From assembly GCA_050305515.1 (NCBI GenBank), contig JBNLFL010000020.1, positions 1-64,000 on the forward strand: a DNA stretch of 64,000 bases. Direction: 5' to 3'. Every line of letters starts with the position of its first letter. The first letter of the stretch is position 1. This stretch comes from JAFGUB01 sp050305515 (GTDB lineage: Bacteria; Campylobacterota; Campylobacteria; Campylobacterales; Sulfurimonadaceae). Under the pieces are notes generated by a model. The model worked only from the letters and a program-made list of their open reading frames with translations. It was not told the origin of the DNA and made no database searches. A program made the position numbers and the translations under genes. Below, in pieces: positions 35,915 to 44,805 of this stretch.

Positions 35915-36702
35915 ATCTGTTTCCGGTTGGTCTGCTGCTGTAAATAGTTGGAAATATTCATCAGTGAGAGTGTCACCAGAAAGATCATCAGTCCCGGAAA
36001 AAAACTGACCCACCACGCGATATCGATCACCTCTTTACCGCTGCTGAGAATCGTACCCCAGCTCATCTGCGGCGCCATAATTCCCAACCCCAGAAAACTC
36101 AGGCCCGACTCCGCCAGAATGGCACCGCCCACGCCAAAGGTAAAACTGACAAAGAAGATGGGAGCCAGCAGTGGTGCGTAATATTTCAGAACAATTTTAG
36201 AGCGGTTGACACCTGCAATATCGAGAATCTTGATAAAAGGCTGCTGCGAAATGGCAAAGCTTTCCGAACGGATCAGTCGTGCCGTCGTCATCCATCCCGT
36301 GATGGAAATAATGAAAATCAGTACCAAGGTGGAGGCATTGACATAACTGACCAGTGCCAGCAGCAGAAAAAAAGTGGGAAAGGTCAGAAACAGGTCAACG
36401 ATCACAACAAAGAGCTTATCGACTTTGCCGCGAAAATATCCGGCCGTGGCACCGAGTACCATACCGATAAAAGAGGCGATCAGCGCACTGCCTACACCGA
36501 TGATCAGGGAGATTTTACCCCCTTCAATGACACGGGCGAGCAGATCGCGGCCCAAACGGTCGGTGCCGAAGGGGTGCTGCCATGACGGAGAGAGCAATAT
36601 GGCATTTTTATCAAACAGGTATGGATCGGTGCTATAGAAAAACGCTCCCGTAAAACTTAGCAGCACGATACATAGAAGCAGAAGCAGACTAAGACGCGGC
36701 AC
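35905..36702 (-). CDS. OppC/DppC/YejE-type ABC transporter permease
   Basis: A 265-aa permease of peptide/nickel ABC importers. After the first helix comes the characteristic HPFGTDRLGRDLLARVIEGGKISL, and later the EAA-like loop DIAGVNRSKIVLKYYAPLLAP and the end with ESGLSFLGLGIMAPQMSWG. It should pair with an OppB-type permease, a binding protein and ATPases, none of which is in this window. It starts 11 bp after the flgK stop and may be transcribed with the flagellar operon. Confidence 0.92.
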   Translation of the reverse strand: MPRLSLLLLLCIVLLSFTGAFFYSTDPYLFDKNAILLSPSWQHPFGTDRLGRDLLARVIEGGKISLIIGVGSALIASFIGMVLGATAGYFRGKVDKLFVVIVDLFLTFPTFFLLLALVSYVNASTLVLIFIISITGWMTTARLIRSESFAISQQPFIKILDIAGVNRSKIVLKYYAPLLAPIFFVSFTFGVGGAILAESGLSFLGLGIMAPQMSWGTILSSGKEVIDIAWWVSFFPGLMIFLVTLSLMNISNYLQQQTNRKQIQS

Positions 36703-36713
36703 GTCGCTTCCCG

Positions 36714-38639
36714 CTACTGTTTGATACCCAGCAGCGTCGTCATCATCTGATCGACAGTACTGATAACTTTGGCGGCAGCTCCGTATGATGTCTGATAGCG
36801 GATCAGGTTCGTCAGTTCTTCGTCAAGACTCACCTTGGAAATTGACTGGTATTCCATGGTAATCGTATTGTACTGTGCCGTGAGTGCATCGTTACGGACA
36901 ATTTCGGCATTGGTTTTCGTACCGACAGAGGTCGCAATTGAATCATAAAAACCATAGGCTGAATCGGTATAGGAAGCCGTTCCGTTATAAAAACTCAAAT
37001 CCCTGAACTGCATGTCCACCATCTGGGTTGCCACGGCATTGTCACCGGAAATCGGAGCTTTGGCAGCAGAAATTTTTGATGTGTCGCGTGCCAGATCGTT
37101 GTTCAGACTGATATTTTTGGCACTTGTTCCATCAAAAAAGCGGTGAATACCCATGGCACCTGCAAAGTTGGTGCCGTTGTCCATAACGGAAAAGCTGTAG
37201 CCCTGAGACGCCATGCCTTCTTGAAGATTGAGTGAAAAGTATCCGCCACTGAAGTTGGGGATGATAAAATCATCCACATCATTGATACCGCTGCCGTCAC
37301 TGTTATCATCGGCATTTTGGCGCAACTGTCCCAAAATTGTCGTAGCGTCAAAAGAGGGATTGCTCGGATCCAGCGTGGGGTCATACGCCGCATCAAGCGG
37401 ATCGTACAACGCACTGTGCGGATCCGAAACCTCATTGTAAGATCCCATCGGTGTCGAGGCATCGATTGTCACGGTACGCGTAGCTACGGGATTCCCGGCA
37501 TTGTCATACATGATCAGATCAAAGCTTCCTTCGAAAATGTTCAAATCAGTGTTGAGCAGTTCGGTCGATCCGTTAAAATCAACTTTTGTCGAACGCATCT
37601 GTGTCGTAGCACTCTGGGCATAGATGTTGTTGGTATTTTCGATAAGACCGGCAGCAAAAGCGTCAAGCATATTGATGGTATCTTGCAAAATCCCGTTTTC
37701 AGGTTCATTGGTCAGTGAATTTTGATCGGTACCGCGCATTTCCAGAATCGCGCCGATCTTTCCGCCCTTGATATCCTGCTCGAAAGGAATTTTTACTCCG
37801 TCCTGACGCTCATAGTAAAGATCATGAAAACCGCTTGAATTCGAAGCATTGGTCACGCCGATAGGGTGGAATCCGCCGCCGTCGACAATATTGAAGCCCG
37901 CGACCTGCAGCGAATAGTTTCCACTTTCGACAGCAATGTTCGTACTGACCGGCGTATTGGTCTCGATAAGCCCTTCAAATGCCTCGCCGCCGATGAGCTT
38001 GGCAAGACTCTCTTCAAGCAGACCGCGCCGGTCGCGAAGATCATTGGCGTTATTGCCCTTGATACTTTCGATCTCGTTGATCGATACGTTGAGCGATGCG
38101 ATCTCTTTGGCGATCTTGTTGACTTCATCCACAAGTGAGACCATTTGAGAATCAAGAGATCCCTGTAAAGTACTGATCTGATTACGGGTCTGGCTGATGT
38201 TTTGTGAAAGTGTCTGTGTCTGCTGCGCCAGTGCGATTTTCATCGCTTCGTTGTCCGGATTGTCGGCGAAAGATTGCCAAAGGTCAAAGTAACTGTTCAA
38301 ATCCGCCTTGATACCGACACCGTCGATTTCCGGAAAATAGGTTGAGAGCTCTTCAAGCGTATTGCGTTTGAAATCGGAGTTGGCCTTGTCTTCACCGACT
38401 GAAACATAGCGGTCAAATACGAACTTGTCGAAAACCCGGGCAATTTCGGTAATTTGCACGCCGTTGCCGGAAACGCCCTGTACCGTGCTGACGGGTACCT
38501 GAGCCTGTGTCACGACACGCTGGCGGTTATAGCCTTCGGTTTCGGCATTGGAGATATTATGCCCCGTCACATCAATGCCTACCTGCGCGGCATTAAGTCC
38601 GCTGTAGCCGATATGAAGTGCATTAAATATGGAAGCCAT
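36714..38639 (-). CDS. flgK: Flagellar hook-associated protein 1 FlgK
   Basis: Joins hook to filament. The 641-aa protein begins MASIFNALHIGYSGLNAAQVGIDVTGHNISNAETEGYNRQRV, the flagellar rod/hook N-terminal signature (split here by its natural N- and NA-rich motif), and ends with the matching amphipathic helix YQTSYGAAAKVISTVDQMM. The long middle part has Asp/Asn-rich segments. It follows flgN with a 1-bp overlap, its chaperone gene. Confidence 0.95.
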   Translation of the reverse strand: MASIFNALHIGYSGLNAAQVGIDVTGHNISNAETEGYNRQRVVTQAQVPVSTVQGVSGNGVQITEIARVFDKFVFDRYVSVGEDKANSDFKRNTLEELSTYFPEIDGVGIKADLNSYFDLWQSFADNPDNEAMKIALAQQTQTLSQNISQTRNQISTLQGSLDSQMVSLVDEVNKIAKEIASLNVSINEIESIKGNNANDLRDRRGLLEESLAKLIGGEAFEGLIETNTPVSTNIAVESGNYSLQVAGFNIVDGGGFHPIGVTNASNSSGFHDLYYERQDGVKIPFEQDIKGGKIGAILEMRGTDQNSLTNEPENGILQDTINMLDAFAAGLIENTNNIYAQSATTQMRSTKVDFNGSTELLNTDLNIFEGSFDLIMYDNAGNPVATRTVTIDASTPMGSYNEVSDPHSALYDPLDAAYDPTLDPSNPSFDATTILGQLRQNADDNSDGSGINDVDDFIIPNFSGGYFSLNLQEGMASQGYSFSVMDNGTNFAGAMGIHRFFDGTSAKNISLNNDLARDTSKISAAKAPISGDNAVATQMVDMQFRDLSFYNGTASYTDSAYGFYDSIATSVGTKTNAEIVRNDALTAQYNTITMEYQSISKVSLDEELTNLIRYQTSYGAAAKVISTVDQMMTTLLGIKQ

Positions 38640-39070
38640 CAGACCCTCACTTTCAAAAAGGAAGCATCCTGCGATGCCACTTTTTTATACCCCTGCATTT
38701 CGGTAGGAACGACACGTTCGAGAAGGGAGTTGTAAAACGCTCCGACACTGATCACCATTTTCGCATAACGCTGATTGACCTCACGCAGTGCGGAGAGATT
38801 GACTTTGAGTTTTTCAAGTGCCTGATGCTCCTGCGGAGAGAGAAGCGCGGCGAGTTCGAGTTCGGGCTGTGCACTCATCTTTTTTGAAATCTCATGATCG
38901 ATCATCGCTTTTTTTGATTCGAAACTTTTAAGTCGTTCCTCTTTCATTCCGAGTCTGGCGAACTGATCGTCATGCCGGGCCAACTGGATGTCGTCAATAT
39001 CGCTTTGCGATATGGCAATCAGATCCTGCAGGTCCTTGATGGCGCTGTTAAGATGGTGTTCTAGCATCAT
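38639..39070 (-). CDS. flgN: FlgN-like flagellar export chaperone
   Basis: A 143-aa helical protein with the FlgN layout: an N-terminal helix LEHHLNSAIKDLQDLIAISQSDIDDIQ, a long central helical region and a late LNRxY-like element (VNQRYAKMVISVGAFYNSLLERV). FlgN holds FlgK and FlgL for secretion, consistent with its position directly before flgK. Sequence similarity between FlgN proteins is weak, so the name rests largely on context. Confidence 0.8.
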   Translation of the reverse strand: MMLEHHLNSAIKDLQDLIAISQSDIDDIQLARHDDQFARLGMKEERLKSFESKKAMIDHEISKKMSAQPELELAALLSPQEHQALEKLKVNLSALREVNQRYAKMVISVGAFYNSLLERVVPTEMQGYKKVASQDASFLKVRV

Positions 39071-39098
39071 AAACTCCTTGAAATCCCCCGGTTCGGGG

Positions 39099-39290
39099 TT
39101 ACATTAATTCGTCGGCAATCTTCTCGGCCAGAGCCTTGAGATCGACTCGGTATTCCCCTCTTCCGATCTCGGCTTTAATCTGGTCGATCCGACTGGTATC
39201 ACCCTGTTTGGTGACACTGCTGTTCTTCTGCACGTTTTTGTTTGCGTCCTGATACAGGACGGCGGCTTGGGCGTTGACTTGAGAAATCAT
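39099..39290 (-). CDS. flgM: Anti-sigma-28 factor FlgM
   Basis: A 63-aa protein with the FlgM ending, RIDQIKAEIGRGEYRVDLKALAEKIADELM, in which I-x-x-G-x-Y-x-(I/V)-D is the family core. ATG 39290 is chosen because AAGGA stands six bases upstream and family proteins have this length; an in-frame ATG 24 bp earlier lacks such a site. It holds sigma-28 inactive until the hook is complete. Located between flgJ and flgN in the flagellar operon. Confidence 0.88.
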   Translation of the reverse strand: MISQVNAQAAVLYQDANKNVQKNSSVTKQGDTSRIDQIKAEIGRGEYRVDLKALAEKIADELM

Positions 39291-39376
39291 CTCGAATCCT
39301 TCTAAAAAGCCCATTTTCAGGCTTTGATTTATGTCTATGATGTCTAAGCATTATATCGACCAAACCTCTTAAAACT

Positions 39377-39676
39377 TTAACGCTTCTGCTCACTCAGGTA
39401 ATCAAAAAGTAACTGTGAAAATCCGAAACTTCCCGCACTTGCCCTGGAGAGTTCGTCACGATACATGGACTTGTAAATCCGATCTCCGGGGTCCTTGCTT
39501 CCAAAGAGCCCTTTCTCGTCATCTTTAAGCGCATTGTCAAGCATCATCTTGATGATAATCGCTTCAAACTGGTCGCTCTTCTCTTTGAGAACCGCATCGT
39601 CGCTTTTGGGATCAATGGTCGGTGTGGCACTCGCATCACGCGAAAAAAGTGCCTGGCTTATGGCTGTGGCGTTCAT
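39377..39676 (-). CDS. flgJ: Rod-binding protein, FlgJ N-terminal domain only
   Basis: A 99-aa protein equivalent to the N-terminal half of enterobacterial FlgJ: KSDQFEAIIIKMMLDNALKDDEKGLFGSKDPGDRIYKSMYRDELSRA matches the rod-binding domain (with its typical F-E-x-x-x-x-x-x-(L/M)). The muramidase domain is missing, as in other Campylobacterota, where a separate enzyme does that job. It overlaps flgI by 1 bp. Confidence 0.9.
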   Translation of the reverse strand: MNATAISQALFSRDASATPTIDPKSDDAVLKEKSDQFEAIIIKMMLDNALKDDEKGLFGSKDPGDRIYKSMYRDELSRASAGSFGFSQLLFDYLSEQKR

Positions 39677-40722
39677 CAGATAATCTCCAGTTCCGCTGCG
39701 ATGGCACCCGCGCTCTTCATCGCTTCGAGAATTGAAATAATGTCTTTGGGAGAGGCCCCCATCTTCTGCAGTGACCTTGTAATATTGGCTACCGTCGTCG
39801 TACCTGCCTTCGTATAAAGCTCGTTCTGGTTCAATCCGATGACCATGTTGTCATCCACCTTGACACTGCCGTCAGGCTGCGGTACGTTCTCTTCCGCACG
39901 TATCTTGATGGTAATATCGCCGTGCGTGATCACGATGGGTTTGACTTCAATATCAACGCCAGAGACAATGGTTCCAGTCCGTTCATTGACAATAATTTTT
40001 GAAGCCGGCGTATAGTTGATATCGGTGCTTTGTATCTCAGCCAGAAATTCGATCATCGACCGGTTGGCCGGACGCTGCAGCCGAATGGTGCGCGGATCCA
40101 TCGCCACGGCGATCTGCGTCGAGTAGGCTTCATTCACCGCATTTTGCACCGCAATCGCGTTAGCAAAGCTCGCCTCTTTGAGCGAGAGGGTGATGGCTTC
40201 CTGATGGTACAGGTCATGAATAATCTCGCGTTCTACCAGACCGCCGCCAAACACGACGCCGGCTGTCGGATGCGACTCGGCACCGCCGCCGCGTTCGTTC
40301 TTGCCTCCGATACTGACCGGTCCCTGTCCGAGTGCGTAGATTTTGCCGTCCACCCCTTTAAGCGGCGTCATGAGCAGCGTACCGCCCTCAAGCGACTTGG
40401 CATCACCGATGGAAGAGACGGTAATGTCAAACTTGTCACCCTGACGGGCGAAAGGTCCGAGTTTGGCCGTAACAACGACCGCCGCGACGTTTTTGGACTT
40501 GATATCCGCAGGCGTCATGTCGATGTTCATTGCTTTGAGCATGTTGGCAATGGACTGCAGCGTGAATTTTGAAGTGGTCCCGTCCCCCGTTTTCTTCAGA
40601 CCCACTACCAGAGAGTAGCCGATAAGCTGGTTGTCACGAACACCCACGACACTGGCTACATCGCTGATTTTGGTCGCCTGAAGCGAAAGGGTAATGAGAA
40701 GAAAAGAGAGCAGAAGTTTCAT
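39676..40722 (-). CDS. flgI: Flagellar P-ring protein FlgI
   Basis: A 348-aa exported protein, signal peptide MKLLLSFLLITLSLQA, then the FlgI core: VASVVGVRDNQLIGYSLVVGLKKTGDG, AAVVVTAKLGPFARQGDKFDI, and NERTGTIVSGVDIEVKPIVITHGDI. Builds the periplasmic P ring around the rod. It heads the flgI-flgJ-flgM-flgN-flgK run, showing the cell has a Gram-negative flagellum. Confidence 0.97.
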   Translation of the reverse strand: MKLLLSFLLITLSLQATKISDVASVVGVRDNQLIGYSLVVGLKKTGDGTTSKFTLQSIANMLKAMNIDMTPADIKSKNVAAVVVTAKLGPFARQGDKFDITVSSIGDAKSLEGGTLLMTPLKGVDGKIYALGQGPVSIGGKNERGGGAESHPTAGVVFGGGLVEREIIHDLYHQEAITLSLKEASFANAIAVQNAVNEAYSTQIAVAMDPRTIRLQRPANRSMIEFLAEIQSTDINYTPASKIIVNERTGTIVSGVDIEVKPIVITHGDITIKIRAEENVPQPDGSVKVDDNMVIGLNQNELYTKAGTTTVANITRSLQKMGASPKDIISILEAMKSAGAIAAELEII

Positions 40723-40771
40723 TCACCGTCCTTGATATGATTCAAGAACCTAGCAAATGGTGTTCCAAAGA

Positions 40772-41356
40772 TTACATGTAATAACTCAGCGACGTCTTTC
40801 CAAATTTTTTTCGCTTTTTAAGCGTGAAGGGGCCCATGGTGTCTTCGAGTGCCAACGTGCTCATGTGTTCGATAATAATCATAATCACATTCTCGCTCGG
40901 CAGTGCCGCGATAAGCGACACCGTCTGCTCGTAAATGGATTCCATCCCCTCACGATAGGAAAACGGCGGATCGATATAAAAATAGGCCCTGGTGCCGCTT
41001 TGCTGCAATCTTCTGACAACCCCGCCGATATTTTCAAAAGTATCGCCGCGAATGACGCTGCATCTGGAAGGGTCGGTCTGGGAAATGTTGCGTTCAAGCG
41101 TTTTGAGCGCGTCGCGGTCCTGCTCCATGAAAATGACCGTCCCCGCACCGCGGCTGAGTGCTTCAAGCCCGATGGAACCGCTTCCTGAAAAGAGCTCGAC
41201 AAGAGTCGCGTCGATGATCTCGAACTGAATGGTGTTGAAAAAAGACTCCAGCACCACCCCTTTGGAGCTGCGCGTGGTCTCTTTGGAGGGAAGGTATATC
41301 TTTTTGCCTTTATAGGCACCTGCGACAATGGTTTTGAAGAGCGGACTAGTTTTCAT
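40772..41356 (-). CDS. rsmD: 16S rRNA (guanine966-N2)-methyltransferase RsmD
   Basis: A 194-aa SAM-dependent methyltransferase: N-terminal IVAGAYKGKKIYLPSKETTRSSKGVVLESFFN, motif I LVELFSGSGSIGLEALSRGA, and the catalytic IV motif YFYIDPPFSY (DPPF for N2-guanine). The stop codon is supplied by a TTACATGTAA copy (40773-40782), whose minus strand reads Tyr-Met-stop. Overlaps the upstream hypothetical gene by 11 bp. Confidence 0.93.
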   Translation of the reverse strand: MKTSPLFKTIVAGAYKGKKIYLPSKETTRSSKGVVLESFFNTIQFEIIDATLVELFSGSGSIGLEALSRGAGTVIFMEQDRDALKTLERNISQTDPSRCSVIRGDTFENIGGVVRRLQQSGTRAYFYIDPPFSYREGMESIYEQTVSLIAALPSENVIMIIIEHMSTLALEDTMGPFTLKKRKKFGKTSLSYYM

Positions 41357-41744
41357 AAAAGGCCCGAACCGCTTTCATGACATTTTCCTGATACTCGCGC
41401 GTCAGCTGCGTGATCCGCTTTTCAAGCAGGGCAAAACCCTCGGGCGAAGATTTTTGAACCACTTCGGGTTCCTCCATCATCCGTGCCGTCTCCATGGCAT
41501 CGCGTCCGACCTGACGATCCTGCATGAATTTTTCCAATGAAAGCAGCAGCTGCGATTTGGAAAAGGGTTTTTCCAGATGCGCACCTTCGCGGGGTCCTAT
41601 GAGAAATTGCGGGTGTTCTTCCCCGGCACGCGGGCGGTCCCGAATGACAAGATCGCACTGTTTGTACGAGCTGAGGCGGTCGTGCAAAAAGAGTTCAAGA
41701 CTGCGCTGCAGCAGCGGCGAGACGCATTGAATGGCCACTTTCAT
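41346..41744 (-). CDS. Hypothetical protein, 132 aa, receiver-like
   Basis: A cytoplasmic protein with no clear named domain. The middle LVIRDRPRAGEEHPQFLIGP and EKPFSKSQLLLSLEKFMQD recall the last strand and helix of a response-regulator receiver (K-P-F followed by an amphipathic helix), but there is no acidic phospho-site. The C-terminal 40 residues form a helix with heptads. It is co-transcribed with rsmD (11-bp overlap) and lies 48 bp downstream of the exonuclease gene. Confidence 0.7.
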   Translation of the reverse strand: MKVAIQCVSPLLQRSLELFLHDRLSSYKQCDLVIRDRPRAGEEHPQFLIGPREGAHLEKPFSKSQLLLSLEKFMQDRQVGRDAMETARMMEEPEVVQKSSPEGFALLEKRITQLTREYQENVMKAVRAFYEN

Positions 41745-41792
41745 GATTTCCCCTCGTTTTGATAAATGACACTATAACGCATCTTGCTTGTA

Positions 41793-42506
41793 TCAACTCT
41801 GAGCCAGATAGTGCTCGAGAGAATAGCGCAGGTCCTCATCGATATCGACCATACTGCCAAGCATCCACTGCAGATATCCCGGTTCTTTGAGCGCGATCTC
41901 CTCGATATAGCGCCCCCGGTACTTTCCAAACGGAAAGCGGGTAATGAGCGCATGCGTACAACTCATTTCAATCAGGGCTTCAGGTGTCGCACTCTCAAGC
42001 AGATACTCATAAAGCATCTTTACATGTAAGGCATCGCTGAGTGCATCATGGGGCGCAATACACACACCCAGAGCATCAGCGGCGGCGACCTCTTTTTTAT
42101 AAAGTTTAAGCTCGTAGCGCAAAAACTGAAGGGCATACTGTTCACACTCGCCAATGATGTGGCGGCTGCATTTGAGGGTATCGACAATGCTTCCCTGCCA
42201 GACGATCCCCTCTTTTTGAAGCATCTCCAGCTCAAAGGGCGCATTGTGGGACACCAGCACCACATCGCTCCTGTTAAGCTCCAAAAGCGCTGCGGCGCTC
42301 TGCGATGCTTCAAAAAGCGGCCGATCCGCCACCATCTCGTTGGTGATATGGTGCAGGGCCGATGCGGAGGGCGGAATCTTGCGCGGCGGCCGGATGAGCT
42401 CATGGTGCGTTCTGACGTCACTGCCCTCATGAAGAATCCATCCGATACTGCAGATGCGATCTTTCGTTTCGAGTCCCGTCGTTTCCAGATCCAGAAAAAT
42501 CAGCAT
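41793..42506 (-). CDS. DnaQ/ExoX-like 3'-5' exonuclease
   Basis: A 237-aa DEDDh exonuclease. Exo I: IFLDLETTGLETKDRICSIG; Exo II: LVSHNAPFELEMLQKEG; Exo III: CIAPHDALSDALHVKMLYEYLL with catalytic His and Asp. After residue 190 comes the segment FPFGKYRGRYIEEIALKEP...YLQWML, the small C-terminal domain found in ExoX-type nucleases. A DNA repair or degradation role is likely. The Exo III Leu-His-Val is encoded by a TTACATGTAA copy (42020-42029). Overlaps the next upstream gene by 7 bp. Confidence 0.9.
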   Translation of the reverse strand: MLIFLDLETTGLETKDRICSIGWILHEGSDVRTHHELIRPPRKIPPSASALHHITNEMVADRPLFEASQSAAALLELNRSDVVLVSHNAPFELEMLQKEGIVWQGSIVDTLKCSRHIIGECEQYALQFLRYELKLYKKEVAAADALGVCIAPHDALSDALHVKMLYEYLLESATPEALIEMSCTHALITRFPFGKYRGRYIEEIALKEPGYLQWMLGSMVDIDEDLRYSLEHYLAQS

Positions 42507-43039
42507 TGGCTCACCCGAATCCGTTTGCAGCGGGTTCCAAGAAGCGGCAGTGAAATCCCTCCGGCGATCATCAGTGCGCCGTAAAGCCAGTAGCTATCAA
42601 ACCACGTATCAAGTGCCGTCTCGAAACCAAACACCATCCGTATGCCTGTCATCAGAATCATCTGTGCCGCCACGAGCCAGATCAGCAGCATCATCCAGCG
42701 CCGCCACAGCGTCACGATATCGCCATGCCCGACAGGCGTAATGCGTTCGTCACCCTTACATGTAAGCAGAATAAACTTCCGATGCGCGTAGCAGCGTTCC
42801 ATAATACGGCGCACCGAAATAAAAAGCGCCCACAGCAGCGTCAGGCTCCAGAGAATGCCGAACCAGAAACCGGCAATCTCCCAAAGCGCTTCCGCGACGG
42901 AAGCATTCAGCGGCGGTGCGCCCCGGTAAACATAGAGTGCGGCGGTCACGACGGCATCGGCAAGCGCCGCGGCGCCAAGACTGAGAGCGCTGACCTGAAA
43001 AAACCAGAAAAGCCAGAGCCTAAGATAGAAGCGGATCAT
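42500..43039 (-). CDS. Hypothetical membrane protein, 179 aa
   Basis: Four hydrophobic helices: LRLWLFWFFQVSALSLGAA, the WEIAGFWFGILWSLTLLWALF segment, WMMLLIWLVAAQMILMTGI, and the C-terminal YWLYGALMIAGGISLPLL, with short charged loops. No domain recognised. ATG 43039 is chosen because it begins at the first helix; longer starts would lie inside the upstream gene, whose end it overlaps by 20 bp. A TTACATGTAA copy encodes LLTCKGDE in the cytoplasmic loop. Confidence 0.68.
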   Translation of the reverse strand: MIRFYLRLWLFWFFQVSALSLGAAALADAVVTAALYVYRGAPPLNASVAEALWEIAGFWFGILWSLTLLWALFISVRRIMERCYAHRKFILLTCKGDERITPVGHGDIVTLWRRWMMLLIWLVAAQMILMTGIRMVFGFETALDTWFDSYWLYGALMIAGGISLPLLGTRCKRIRVSQC

Positions 43040-43460
43040 TACGCTCAAGTGCCGAAAGCAGGGTATTGTAGTGTTCGAGTGTGCGGAAACTCTTCTCAAA
43101 ACGCCATGAGAGTACAAAGGTGACAATCTCGTTTTTCAATTCCGCATCGATCTTTTCAGCGCGGCCGAAATATCCCAGCGAGCTGTTTTTATTCTTGACG
43201 ATGGCATCGGCATCGTAACTGATGGCGATCATCTGCACATAGCGGCCCTCCTGTATCTCACCCAGATGCTCCGTAGTGAGCGAGAGTCCGGTCAGATTGA
43301 TCGCCTTGAAATCAAAGAGATCCTCAAACGTCGGCACCTTTGCATCGATATGGAGTTTGGCGTAGAGGGTTTCAATCCGCCGCAGGTTCTCCTTGCGTGT
43401 CAATTCATAGCTGGAGATTTTTGAAGTCAGATCCTTCAGACGGTCCAATGCGGAACTCAC
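43020..43460 (-). CDS. Hypothetical protein, 146 aa
   Basis: A soluble protein with an N-terminal coiled-coil-like helix (LKDLTSKISSYELTRKENLRRIETLYAKL), a middle block FEDLFDFKAINLTGLSLTTEHL, and a helical C-terminus containing VTFVLSWRFEKSFRTLEHY. No family was recognised. It is transcribed away from murA, whose start is 74 bp from its own, and precedes the membrane protein gene in an operon. Confidence 0.72.
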   Translation of the reverse strand: MSSALDRLKDLTSKISSYELTRKENLRRIETLYAKLHIDAKVPTFEDLFDFKAINLTGLSLTTEHLGEIQEGRYVQMIAISYDADAIVKNKNSSLGYFGRAEKIDAELKNEIVTFVLSWRFEKSFRTLEHYNTLLSALERNDPLLS

Positions 43461-43534
43461 GGCAACTCCTTGTTTTTAGGCCTCTATTATAGCAGTTTGA
43501 CTATAATGGCGCAATTTTCCGTCGCAGGAGCATC

Positions 43535-44797
43535 ATGGATTTTTTACGTATTGAAGGGCCCGGGTCACTCAAGGGCACCATTCCCATTTCCGGAGCCAAA
43601 AATGCGGCGCTGCCGCTTATAGCCATGACGCTGCTGGCAAAAAACGATGTCACCATCCATAACATCCCCGATGTGAAAGATATCAAAACCCTGCTCAAAC
43701 TGCTGGAACATCTCGGTGCCACCTACAGCTTCAGCTCCAACAGCGCAACGATCAACACGTCCAATATCATTCATACCCGGGCCCTTTATGAGATCGTCAA
43801 AACCATGCGCGCGTCCATTCTGGTTCTCGGACCGCTTCTCGCCCGCGAGGGGCACTGCGAAGTCTCGCTTCCGGGAGGATGCGCCATCGGACAGCGCCCC
43901 ATCGACCTGCATCTCAAAGCGCTTGAAATGATGGGAGCCGCCATTACCATCAAAGGCGGATACGTTTACGCCGAAGCCCGCGAAGGGCTCAGGGGTGCGC
44001 ACATCATTTTTGACAAAATCACGGTGACCGGAACGGCCAATATCGTCATGGCTGCGGCACTGGCCAAAGGCAAAACCGTCATTACCAATGCGGCGCGCGA
44101 GCCTGAAGTGGTGCAGCTGTGCGAAGTGCTGCGACAAAGCGGCGTCGGTATTGAAGGCATCGGAACTTCCGAACTGGTCATTTATGGTACTGACCGGCGT
44201 CTCATCGAGATCGAACCCTTTTCCATTATTCCCGACCGCATCGAAGCGGGAACCTACCTCTGTGCGGCCGCCATTACACGCAGCAGTATTACGCTGGAGC
44301 GTGTGAGAGCGGATCATCTCGATGCCGTCATCGCCAAACTGCAGTCCATGGGCTTTACGTTTGAGATCACCAAAGAGCGCATCACCATCCATCCCGCCGC
44401 GAAGATCAAACCCGTCACAATCGTGACACAGGAATATCCGGCATTTCCTACGGATATGCAGGCGCAGTTTCTGGCACTGGCAACGCAGGCGGAGGGCACA
44501 TCCACCATCGAAGAGCGTCTTTTTGAAAACCGCTTCATGCATGTCAGCGAGCTGCAACGTCTGGGCGCGGATATCAAGCTCAGCGGCAATCTTGCCACTG
44601 TTACCGGGCCCACACCGCTTTATGGTGCCGATGTCATGGCCACCGACCTTCGTGCATCGAGCGCTCTGGTTCTGGCAGGTCTGGTCGCAGAAGGTACTAC
44701 GGATGTCCATCGCATCTACCATCTCGACCGCGGATACGAACGGCTTGAAGCAAAGCTTCAGGAGCTCGGCGGTGCAATCACACGCCTCAAAGAGTAG
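43535..44797 (+). CDS. murA: UDP-N-acetylglucosamine 1-carboxyvinyltransferase
   Basis: Adds enolpyruvate to UDP-GlcNAc, first committed step of peptidoglycan synthesis. The 420-aa protein has the duplicated inside-out barrel, start IEGPGSLKGTIPISGAKNAALPL (Lys 22, Asn 23), the active-site loop SLPGGCAIGQRPIDLH with the catalytic Cys that fosfomycin modifies, and the C-terminal TDLRASSALVLAGLVAEG. A short hairpin AGTAGC/GCTACT (44793-44810) follows between the convergent ends of murA and hspR. Confidence 0.98.
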   Translation: MDFLRIEGPGSLKGTIPISGAKNAALPLIAMTLLAKNDVTIHNIPDVKDIKTLLKLLEHLGATYSFSSNSATINTSNIIHTRALYEIVKTMRASILVLGPLLAREGHCEVSLPGGCAIGQRPIDLHLKALEMMGAAITIKGGYVYAEAREGLRGAHIIFDKITVTGTANIVMAAALAKGKTVITNAAREPEVVQLCEVLRQSGVGIEGIGTSELVIYGTDRRLIEIEPFSIIPDRIEAGTYLCAAAITRSSITLERVRADHLDAVIAKLQSMGFTFEITKERITIHPAAKIKPVTIVTQEYPAFPTDMQAQFLALATQAEGTSTIEERLFENRFMHVSELQRLGADIKLSGNLATVTGPTPLYGADVMATDLRASSALVLAGLVAEGTTDVHRIYHLDRGYERLEAKLQELGGAITRLKE

Positions 44798-44805
44798 CGC
44801 ACTGG

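Noticed and set aside
43565..44722. Long antisense open frame opposite murA (and similar ones opposite mreB at 25356-26486 and clpX at 24435-25166)
   Set aside because: They mirror highly conserved genes, carry no domains, and arise from the codon bias of the sense strand.
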